From an uncultured Mollicutes bacterium (lineage in GTDB: Bacteria > Bacillota_I > Bacilli_A > ML615J-28 > CAG-313): 64,000 nucleotides of DNA. The notes under the pieces are model-generated. The model saw only the letters and a program-made list of their open reading frames with translations. It was not told the DNA's origin and made no database searches. Positions 16,928-24,038 of this stretch are shown here, one piece after another; the stretch's first letter is position 1, and the number at the start of each line of letters is the position of its first letter. The DNA lies in assembly GCA_900548675.1 (NCBI GenBank), contig URLJ01000005.1:1-64000 (forward strand). Direction: 5' to 3'. Made by a program: the position numbers and the translations under genes.

Positions 16928-18356
16928 AGAAATTACTCCAATAAAGAAAAAGGTTGAAAATGCACCTACTAAAAAGTGAGTCGCAGCATATGCAAGAGTA
17001 TCAACTGAACAAGATGAGCAGCTTCATTCTTTACAGGTTCAAAGAGATTATTATGAAAATTATATTAAATCTAATCCTGACTGGGAACTCGTTAATATTT
17101 ATTATGATGAAGGAATTACAGGTACTTCTTTAAAACGTAGAAAATGATTTAATCAAATGATAACAGATGCTCTTGATGGGAAAATAGATGTTATATTAGT
17201 TAAGTCAGTATCTAGATTCGCTAGAAATACAATTGATGCTCTTCAAACAACAAGAGATTTAAAATTAAAAGGCGTACCTGTATTTTTTGAAAAAGAAAAC
17301 ATTGATAGTATGGATCCTAAAGGTGAATTCATGCTTACACTATTCTGTTCTTTCGCTCAGGAAGAATCCAAATCAATATCTGATAACATTAAATAGTCAG
17401 TTAGAAATGGATATAAACATGGGAAATTCACAATGCATACTGAGCATTTATTAGGTTTTAAGAAAACAGCAGCAGGTAAAATTATAATTGATAAGGAACA
17501 GGCAAAACTTGTTAAAATGATTTATAAACTTTTCTTAGAAGGTTTAAATAATCATCAATTACAAGTATACCTAAAAAACAATAATATCTTAACACCTCTA
17601 GGTTCTAAAAAATGGACTTATGCAGTCATTAATTCAATTCTTACTAATGAAAAATATTGTGGAGATGCAATACTTCAAAAGAAATTCTCAATTGATGTAG
17701 TACTTCATACTTTAAAAAAGAATGAAGGTGAATTACCTCAATATAGAATATATAATAATCATCCTGCAATTATACCAAAGCCAACATGGGAATATGTTCA
17801 AGAATTATATTCAATTAAATATAATGATAACTCATATCCACTAAGTAATAAAATTGAATGTGGATTATGTCATAAATTTTATCAGCCTAGAAGAAATGAT
17901 AGAAAAAAGGATTATGGCAAAGTTCTTCTATATTGGGTTTGCAATTCAAGATACAAAAGAAAATGTAAGGGAATACTTATTCATGATGAACAAATGATTG
18001 AAGCATCTACTTTAGCATTTGAAAATTTATATAGTTCTTATAAAGATGAAATTATAAATGATATAAGATTAATTGCATCTAAAACAATAACCACTAAAAC
18101 CAAACAAAAAGAATTTAGTAACAAGTTATCTTCTATCTATCCCTTAAATAAGGATATTATAGATTACTTTACTAAATTCTTAATTAGAAAAATATATGTT
18201 GTTGATGATGACTATCTTCTTTATGAATTTATTGACGATACCTTATATCGTTATGAACTAGGTACATGGTCTATAAAAGAAAACAGAAAGATTAATCGTA
18301 AACGCAGAGAGTTTAGAAATAAAGACTATTGGGGAAAGAAACCTGAAGTAGATTAA
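16911..18356 (+). pseudogene. Large serine recombinase interrupted by three in-frame stop codons
   Basis: An otherwise continuous 481-codon frame starts at ATG 16911 after a GGAGG site. The resolvase domain begins VAAYARVSTEQDEQ with the catalytic serine and goes on through DVILVKSVSRFARNTIDAL. The recombinase domain (YAVINSILTNEKYCGDAILQ) and a zinc ribbon (IECGLCHKFYQPRR) follow. Stops occur at 16977 (TGA for an expected Arg), 17145 (TGA for a likely Gly) and 17394 (TAG for a likely Trp), each explained by one base change and with no frameshift. The protein cannot be made whole under the standard code, so the element can no longer excise by itself. Confidence 0.9.
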
Positions 18357-18664
18357 TCCTCAATAATTTCATAAGCAACTCTAGAGCCTTTTACTCTTAC
18401 TGCATGGAATCTTCTATTATTTGCTTTCCAATGAGGAAACTTATCAGCTTTTTCTTCATTAGTATCACGATAGCAAATTATAATATTATCTAAAACATCA
18501 GCTCCACCTTTTGATAATGGTCTAATGTGATCTAATGTAGGATGATAATTACTATTAGGATTTCCACAAGCAGATTTTTTCATTAATCTACCAGCATAGT
18601 CCTTTACATCTTCTTTTTTGCCATAATAATGATTCCAGACATCGATTGTATTGTACTTTGACAT
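18353..18664 (-). CDS. HNH endonuclease co-transcribed with viperin
   Basis: 103 residues from the ATG at 18664, which has an AAAGGAGG site; an in-frame extension to 18724 would run into the viperin gene. The HNH core is TLDHIRPLSKGGADVLDNII followed by NEEKADKFPHW: catalytic DH, the N of DN, and a final Asn/Lys. No zinc CxxC pairs are present. It starts 25 bp after the viperin stop, so the two form an operon. Its 3' end overlaps the recombinase pseudogene by four bases, convergently. Possibly an effector or processing partner of viperin; the role is inferred from adjacency only. Confidence 0.82.
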   Translation of the reverse strand: MSKYNTIDVWNHYYGKKEDVKDYAGRLMKKSACGNPNSNYHPTLDHIRPLSKGGADVLDNIIICYRDTNEEKADKFPHWKANNRRFHAVRVKGSRVAYEIIED

Positions 18665-18689
18665 TTTGAATACCTCCTTTCTAAAGTGA

Positions 18690-19493
18690 TTAAATGTATC
18701 TTTTAATATAATTGGCATAATCAATATTTAATAGATTAATTGCTTCTTCTATATCATAATCAAATATTGAAATATTGCTTATATGGGCATTATTTGTTGA
18801 AATATTACCTTGTGAGTCAATAATTATATATGAGTTTTTCATCTCATCAGAACTTTCAAATATATGGTCAAATTTGATTTTTGATAAGAAGGCTTCTGCT
18901 TCTTCTTTATTAACCATATTATTTTTATTTTTTAGGTCATTATCATCACAATGCATCTGAAGAATTTTATATCTATCTGGTTTAATTTCATTTATAAACG
19001 AATTAAAATCCTCATCAATATTTAACTTAGAAAGGCAAGTATTAATTTTTAATTTAATACCTGCTTTTTTAATGCTATTACAGATGTGAATTAATTGTTC
19101 TTTAGATAAAGTATTAGCTTTAAAACATCTTCCAATTAAAACATTTGTATCATAATCTAAAGAATCTACACTAATTCCAATTGTACTTATTTGATTTTTG
19201 TATCTTTCAATAAATGAATCATCCAAATAATAACCATTAGTAATAATAGATACTTCAATACCTTTTGATGCAATATAATCGATTAATCTATCAATATTTC
19301 TAGACATTAAGGGCTCCCCTCCTGCGAGATTGATTCTGCCCTTAATTTCATTATCGTTAAAATATTTATAAATTTTATCTACTGCAACCTTTAGTTCATC
19401 AAATGACAACTCACAATTTTCTTTTTTAACAAAGCAATGCTTACAATGAAAATTACAGAAATCTGTAAAATGAAGATTTATACAAGAATACAT
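18690..19493 (-). CDS. Prokaryotic viperin (radical SAM ddhNTP synthase)
   Basis: 267 residues from the ATG at 19493, chosen because GAGGTGA lies just upstream; starts at 19499 or 19514 are possible. The radical SAM motif CNFHCKHC (Cys 13, 17, 20) is followed by NLAGGEPLMS. Viperin-specific stretches are clear by comparison with animal viperin as remembered: SVDSLDYDTNVLIGRC, KINTCLSKLNIDEDF, KPDRYKILQMH, and SSDEMKNSYIIIDSQGNIST. Viperins dehydrate nucleoside triphosphates to 3'-deoxy-3',4'-didehydro chain terminators that block phage polymerases. Which nucleotide is used cannot be read here. No nucleotide kinase, a frequent companion, is adjacent; an HNH gene follows instead. Confidence 0.93.
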   Translation of the reverse strand: MYSCINLHFTDFCNFHCKHCFVKKENCELSFDELKVAVDKIYKYFNDNEIKGRINLAGGEPLMSRNIDRLIDYIASKGIEVSIITNGYYLDDSFIERYKNQISTIGISVDSLDYDTNVLIGRCFKANTLSKEQLIHICNSIKKAGIKLKINTCLSKLNIDEDFNSFINEIKPDRYKILQMHCDDNDLKNKNNMVNKEEAEAFLSKIKFDHIFESSDEMKNSYIIIDSQGNISTNNAHISNISIFDYDIEEAINLLNIDYANYIKRYI

Positions 19494-19551
19494 TTCCATC
19501 ACCTCGGGCTTCATTATATATTAATAAATAAATTAATATCGGGCCTTCAGG

Positions 19552-19587
19552 CGAAAATAAAAACATCAGCTAAATTAATAACTGATG
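19552..19587 (-). terminator. Terminator between the small HTH gene and viperin
   Basis: CATCAG (19564-19569) pairs with CTGATG (19582-19587), followed by TTTTTATTTT on the minus strand. It implies that viperin has its own promoter in 19494-19555. Confidence 0.7.
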
Positions 19588-19598
19588 CTTCAATCACT

Positions 19599-19802
19599 CT
19601 ATTTCGTTAGAGTATTATGTAAAATTTGTAAATTAAGGAAATTATCAGCTTTTGGTATATATCCTGAACGCCATTTGTAGATTGTTTTTTCATTAACATC
19701 TAGTAGAATTGACATTTCATAATAAGAATACTTAACTGTTAAATCTCCTATTAATCCGATTACAATTTTACGAATTTCTTCCTTTGATATTAAATCAAAC
19801 AT
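19599..19802 (-). CDS. Small helix-turn-helix protein
   Basis: 67 residues with a GGAGG site 8 nt before the ATG. The segment YYEMSILLDVNEKTIYKWRS is a clear helix-turn-helix, and the rest is too short for another domain. It is a stand-alone unit with its own terminator, lying between viperin and the HEPN/NTase pair, and could regulate either. Its target is unknown. Confidence 0.7.
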   Translation of the reverse strand: MFDLISKEEIRKIVIGLIGDLTVKYSYYEMSILLDVNEKTIYKWRSGYIPKADNFLNLQILHNTLTK

Positions 19803-19882
19803 TGTAACAACCTCCTCTGGTCAAACCAGGGCGGTCAACAATCAGAAAATTGTTACAGGTATATTATATCATCTTTTTTAAA

Positions 19883-20539
19883 TCATTGGAATCTTATACC
19901 AAAATGTTTTAATGTTTCAACGACTGATTCATTTAACAATTGATAGGATTTCTTCTTATTTGGTTCAACATCATCTTTATGATCATGACGTTTCTTTTTA
20001 TATACTTTTCGAAGATACTCCCACATTTCAGGGCCTTCAATAAGACTTAATCTTTCACGATATTTATTCATTTCTTTTCTTTTAGCCCATTCATAGTCTT
20101 CGTTATTAGCATTATTAGTATTTTTCTTATTATAAAGAATATAGAAATTACCGTCTTCATCATATGTTGTTATAATGATATCAAAGCCATATCCTTTGTT
20201 AATATTTTTTGTAGTTAAGGCTTGAGTGCTATCCTCACAGAAACTGAATCCTTTAGGTTTAAACTTATCAAATGTAGTTCTAAATATATCTTTAAATTTT
20301 TTACAGTCTCTATTCCAATTATAATTATTCGGAATAGATTGCATAACAATTTGGAAATCTAAATCAAAGAAATTCTCATTGCATTTTCTAATTACCATAT
20401 TTCTACTACCACTACCAATTGGAGAGTGTGAAAAAGTAATTTTATAATTCTTTTTTATATATTTTTGAACACTATTAATCCAATTAATAAATGTATCTCT
20501 TGGAATCTCTAGTTCCTTTTTCTTTACATAATCACACAT
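19883..20539 (-). CDS. Nucleotidyltransferase (pol-beta fold) paired with a HEPN protein
   Basis: 218 residues from the ATG at 20539, which has a GGAGG site 10 nt upstream; a TTG at 20548 is too close to it. The catalytic pattern is GSGSRNMVIRKC, then FFDLDFQIVM with the DxD metal-binding pair, and a third acidic residue in GYGFDIIITTYDE. This is a pol-beta-type nucleotidyltransferase, longer than the minimal MNT antitoxins and closer in spacing to OAS/CD-NTase-like enzymes. It follows the HEPN gene by 5 bp. It may modify its partner (as MNT proteins AMPylate HEPN toxins) or make a nucleotide signal; sequence alone does not decide. Confidence 0.78.
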   Translation of the reverse strand: MCDYVKKKELEIPRDTFINWINSVQKYIKKNYKITFSHSPIGSGSRNMVIRKCNENFFDLDFQIVMQSIPNNYNWNRDCKKFKDIFRTTFDKFKPKGFSFCEDSTQALTTKNINKGYGFDIIITTYDEDGNFYILYNKKNTNNANNEDYEWAKRKEMNKYRERLSLIEGPEMWEYLRKVYKKKRHDHKDDVEPNKKKSYQLLNESVVETLKHFGIRFQ

Positions 20540-20544
20540 AAAAA

Positions 20545-21210
20545 TCAATCCTCCGTATATAGCAAGAACTTATAATAAGCACTTGCTATATTTTCTTTTG
20601 TCTTTTGATTAGGTACTTTAAGATTTTTGATACACCCATCTTTATAATCAGATGGCAGCATTTCAACTAAAGCACCTATTCCTTTTAGTGTTTCTTCAAC
20701 CGTCGATTCAAAATTATAATCAAATAATAAAGGTGAGTGATGCATTACACTATTTCTTAGATTTATTGTTAAATCTAATTTGCTAGTATCATAAGTTTGT
20801 GAATCATAATCTTTTATAAAAGACACTAAATCTCCAAAGTTTAAAGCAAACTTTTTATAAAAGTCTGTTATTTCATCCGTTGGATTAGTCTTTCTAATAC
20901 ACTTTGGCAGTCCTTTAAAATAATGATATTCTGGTTTCTTTAATTCAGCTTCAGGATCGAAATCAAATCTTAGTAAAATATCATTTCTGATATATTCTTC
21001 CAAAGTACCTAAATATTTAAATAGAACATCTTTTATTGCCTTATCGAGGATAACAAATGAATTGACATCAGCAAAAATAACATTAGAATCAACCTTACTC
21101 AATGCTTCAAATATAATTCTATATTGCTGAACACCTCGAATTTTAGAATACTTCTCAAATGTGCTTTTATCATCATTATTAAGTTTTTCAATAAATTCTT
21201 TAAATCCCAT
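20545..21210 (-). CDS. Abi-like HEPN protein, probable RNase toxin
   Basis: 221 residues from the ATG at 21210, with a GGAGG site 6 nt upstream. The HEPN active-site pattern RxxxxH is visible in INLRNSVMHHSPLLF (about residues 166-180), and the region FVILDKAIKDVLFKYLGTLE resembles the Abi_2 (AbiD/AbiF) family. HEPN proteins of this type are metal-independent ribonucleases that act on tRNA or mRNA in abortive infection. It is immediately upstream of the nucleotidyltransferase, making a two-gene toxin-antitoxin-like unit. Confidence 0.78.
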   Translation of the reverse strand: MGFKEFIEKLNNDDKSTFEKYSKIRGVQQYRIIFEALSKVDSNVIFADVNSFVILDKAIKDVLFKYLGTLEEYIRNDILLRFDFDPEAELKKPEYHYFKGLPKCIRKTNPTDEITDFYKKFALNFGDLVSFIKDYDSQTYDTSKLDLTINLRNSVMHHSPLLFDYNFESTVEETLKGIGALVEMLPSDYKDGCIKNLKVPNQKTKENIASAYYKFLLYTED

Positions 21211-21284
21211 ATTCTTCCTCCGTTTTAGCAATTAAATATCTCAGGTTATTTAAATACTATAATTTTGCCATTTTTCACACGTTT

Positions 21285-22160
21285 TTAGTCTTCATCAGAA
21301 ATACTAGAATAATCAATTTTTTTAATACTTCCATCTTTATTGAAGTGATAGAACAATTTATCATCGATCTTTAAAACTGCTTTTGTGTCAGATTTTATAA
21401 TACTTGTTGAAGAATGAGGTTCAGTTTTGATTGCGCCATAAGAAACACCTTCAATTCTATCGAGTTCTAATTTTGTAATAAAACTTTTAAAAACATCATA
21501 CTCATTGTTTACGTATTTTCTTTTTCCGGTTACAAATGGACCTTTGTAATTAATTAAATCCTCAATTACTTTTCCATAATTATCAAATAATTCATAATAA
21601 CCCAACACATATTCTGGTCTTAAAATATTGCCTCTATCATCATTGGTAAAGCCATCAATACAATCAGCTTTAACATTTCCTTTTAAATATACTCCTTTTA
21701 TTTTAATATTTGGTCTTATGGATGACTCTGTGATTGTAATTTTAAATGTTTTATTAGATACATCACATAAATCTAATGGAGCAATATCATAATAAATTAA
21801 TATCTTTACTGCTCCACTTTGAAATCCTAAATTTGAAGCAAAACAGGGAATAATTTTCCAATCATTATGTTTTTCTTTAATATCTCTTATAACAGTAACA
21901 AATGAGCATGCTTCTGTTTTTTCAACAGGACCATTATGTGATTTACACTCACACAACAAATGGTAATCAGGATTGTTTGAAGATAAAAGATGAATATCTA
22001 TTTGATGTTTTGCTCCTGATATACCTTCTATTTTATCAGTGTGGTCATCTGAAACCTTATCGAATATTATTCCCCTATCCCAGCTTATTTCTTTCAACAG
22101 TAAAATACTTTCAGAAAAATCTTCATATTTTTTTCCTTTTTCTTGATTTTTAGTCGGCAT
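21285..22160 (-). CDS. PD-(D/E)XK restriction-type endonuclease
   Basis: 291 residues. The N-terminal half carries a nuclease core: YEDFSESILLLKEI helix, then HQIDIHLL and HLLCECKSHNGPVE, giving the D...ExK catalytic residues as in Mrr/type IV-like or DUF-type endonucleases. The C-terminal half (from about residue 130) is beta-rich and unrecognised, perhaps a DNA or protein recognition domain. A GGGGGG-rich ribosome binding site precedes the ATG. It follows the lipoprotein gene by 46 bp on the same strand, so it may be the last gene of the Dam/SNF2 operon or a separate unit. Confidence 0.8.
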   Translation of the reverse strand: MPTKNQEKGKKYEDFSESILLLKEISWDRGIIFDKVSDDHTDKIEGISGAKHQIDIHLLSSNNPDYHLLCECKSHNGPVEKTEACSFVTVIRDIKEKHNDWKIIPCFASNLGFQSGAVKILIYYDIAPLDLCDVSNKTFKITITESSIRPNIKIKGVYLKGNVKADCIDGFTNDDRGNILRPEYVLGYYELFDNYGKVIEDLINYKGPFVTGKRKYVNNEYDVFKSFITKLELDRIEGVSYGAIKTEPHSSTSIIKSDTKAVLKIDDKLFYHFNKDGSIKKIDYSSISDED

Positions 22161-22206
22161 CGAAATCCCCCCAAATTTGAATAATTTGCCTTATTGTCGC
22201 TTCATA

Positions 22207-22746
22207 TTATTTCAAATCCATTGTTATAACAACATCTTCATCACCAAGTAAATCTATTAATTCACTTTTGGATAAATTGATATGTCCTAATTTTGTATAA
22301 GACCATGTATTAGAGTCATAGAATAATACTATTTGATTTGATGAGTATAAAACTATATCTCCTGGAGATGTAGTTAAACTAGCATCACTTGATGCAATAC
22401 ATTTACCAAGTGAACCTACCTGTTCAAAGTTACCATACATACTCATATTTATAGTTAGTCCATCTTTAGCAAGTTCTTTTAAAGCTTTAACTGAATCATT
22501 ATCCAGCCAATTAACATCTACTATAGTATTACCAATTTTTAGTTCAATTGCCTTATTCGCATATGGGGCTTCTTCTTTTGGTTCAATAGTTGTAGGATTT
22601 GAATCAGTTGATGAACATGTAGTAAATGAAGGTGTTGTTGGAGTATCAGGCAGTGTTGTAACTTTGTTGTTAGAGCAAGAGGAAGTAATTAAAATTAGAA
22701 TGATAAAAAGAAATAGTAATGGTGTTTTTCTAATATTGATTCTCAT
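22207..22746 (-). CDS. Lipoprotein in the DNA-modification operon
   Basis: 179 residues. A signal peptide with lipobox (LFIILILITSSC, cleavage before Cys at about residue 24) is followed by a Thr/Ser/Pro-rich linker and a globular part of about 110 residues with no recognised family. It should be anchored on the outer face of the membrane. The start overlaps the upstream winged-helix-like gene by four bases (ATGA), so it is translated as part of the defence operon, which is odd for an extracytoplasmic protein. It might be a passenger or sense envelope damage. Confidence 0.75.
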   Translation of the reverse strand: MRINIRKTPLLFLFIILILITSSCSNNKVTTLPDTPTTPSFTTCSSTDSNPTTIEPKEEAPYANKAIELKIGNTIVDVNWLDNDSVKALKELAKDGLTINMSMYGNFEQVGSLGKCIASSDASLTTSPGDIVLYSSNQIVLFYDSNTWSYTKLGHINLSKSELIDLLGDEDVVITMDLK

Positions 22747-23195
22747 AATAAATCTTTTTGCTCATCTATCCAACTCAGCCATTTTATAACAGTACTTGCT
22801 CTTCTTTTGCATACCTCATAATTATCTATTTTATAGAGAATACTTATCATTTGAGATATTTCATCAATTGTTGGATTTGAATTATAATAATAACGCATGA
22901 AAAACACTTCGCCAAAAACAGGCATTGATACAATTAGTTGAGATAGTTTTAAAACCCTTGTATCATTTGAAACACTTTTAAGTTCTTTTGCGACCTCTGT
23001 GAACTGTCTTTTTAATATTAAACCTAAAAATTCACATGCGCTCAAATAATAAGATATTTGTCTATCGGTTCCTAAACTGAGCAACTCTTTAAGGTAGTCG
23101 TTGTCTTTTAATTTATCCTCATTAACTTCTAATAATTTGATGATCTTTTCAAAATCATTTGCTTGTGGAAATGGAACACTATTTCTTTCTTCCAT
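22743..23195 (-). CDS. Winged-helix-like protein next to Dam methylase
   Basis: 150 residues from the ATG at 23195, preceded by GAGGTG. It opens with PFPQANDFEKIIKLLEVNED and closes with RRASTVIKWLSWIDEQ. Proteins with this start and a final 'RR.ST...WL.WI' recur, in my recollection, beside type II restriction-modification genes as a DNA-binding helical domain. The middle has TDRQISYYLSACEFLGLI, a helix-turn-helix-like segment. It overlaps the dam gene by 17 bases and the lipoprotein by 4. A role in target recognition or regulation is inferred. Confidence 0.6.
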   Translation of the reverse strand: MEERNSVPFPQANDFEKIIKLLEVNEDKLKDNDYLKELLSLGTDRQISYYLSACEFLGLILKRQFTEVAKELKSVSNDTRVLKLSQLIVSMPVFGEVFFMRYYYNSNPTIDEISQMISILYKIDNYEVCKRRASTVIKWLSWIDEQKDLL

Positions 23196-24027
23196 AAATA
23201 AGCACCTCATCTACTTTTTTTCTCTCTTTCTTACTATTAATGTTTCTATTTGCTTTTATAGTTTTAGTAGAATATACTATTTCATAATTATCAGATTCAT
23301 TAAATAATTCTCTAACAAACTTAGTATCATTATTTGATATTAAAACAAAGCAACCCTTTGATATTAATCTATCACACGTTTTTTTCAAGCGGATTAAATC
23401 ATCATGAGTAAAGCCTTCTTTAACATAATTAACAAAACCGGAAATTTCATAATCATATGGTGGGTCAAAATATACCCAATCTCCAGTTTTAGCAGTCTTT
23501 GTAGTTTCAACAAAATCTTCTGATAATATTTTTATCTTATTTGTGTTCAAATAATTAGAGATTTCTATTAAATTGTTTTCATCACATATTAAAGGATTAA
23601 CATATCTTCCAATAGGAGTATTAAAATAACCATTTTTATTTACTCTGTATAAACCATTATAGCAAGTTCTATTTAGATAAATTGTTCTAGCTGCTTTTTC
23701 TACATCTGTCATTGATCCATATAAGTATGGATCTCTGTCTAAGCTTCTAATATAATAGTAATAATCTTTGCAATGTCTACTTGCATGCTCTTTTAGCTTG
23801 GTAATTAAATCGTTGACATTATCTTTTATAACCATATATGCGTTGATGATTTCCGAATTTAAATCATTTATTATGCAATAATTATGTTTTAATTCAAAAA
23901 ATACTGAGCCTCCACCTAAAAACGGTTCAAAATACCTATTATCACCAATTTTATCATTGGTTACAAATTCTTTGATATATGGTATCAACTGTCTTTTACC
24001 ACCGGCCCATTTTAAAAATGGTTTCAT
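23179..24027 (-). CDS. dam: DNA adenine methylase, Dam family
   Basis: 282 residues, the full length of Dam-type alpha-class N6-adenine methyltransferases. It starts MKPFLKWAGGKRQL, has the SAM-binding YFEPFLGGGSVFFEL (32-46) and the catalytic DPPY (188-191). The recognition segment NRTCYNGLYRVNKNGYFNTP resembles that of GATC-specific Dam enzymes, so GATC is the predicted site. It lies 11 bp after the SNF2 helicase gene and overlaps the next gene. In this operon it would mark self DNA; no DpnII-like nuclease is adjacent, so what reads the mark is open. Confidence 0.93.
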   Translation of the reverse strand: MKPFLKWAGGKRQLIPYIKEFVTNDKIGDNRYFEPFLGGGSVFFELKHNYCIINDLNSEIINAYMVIKDNVNDLITKLKEHASRHCKDYYYYIRSLDRDPYLYGSMTDVEKAARTIYLNRTCYNGLYRVNKNGYFNTPIGRYVNPLICDENNLIEISNYLNTNKIKILSEDFVETTKTAKTGDWVYFDPPYDYEISGFVNYVKEGFTHDDLIRLKKTCDRLISKGCFVLISNNDTKFVRELFNESDNYEIVYSTKTIKANRNINSKKERKKVDEVLIYGRKK

Positions 24028-24038
24028 ACGCTCACTCC

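Noticed and set aside
16911..18356. TGA read as tryptophan (Mollicutes-type code) to explain the recombinase stops
   Set aside because: The tRNA-Trp anticodon is CCA, TGA ends other intact genes, the TGA positions replace likely Arg and Gly, and one stop is TAG.
18353..18724. Longer HNH start at 18724
   Set aside because: It would overlap the viperin coding region and lacks a ribosome site, while 18664 has AAAGGAGG.
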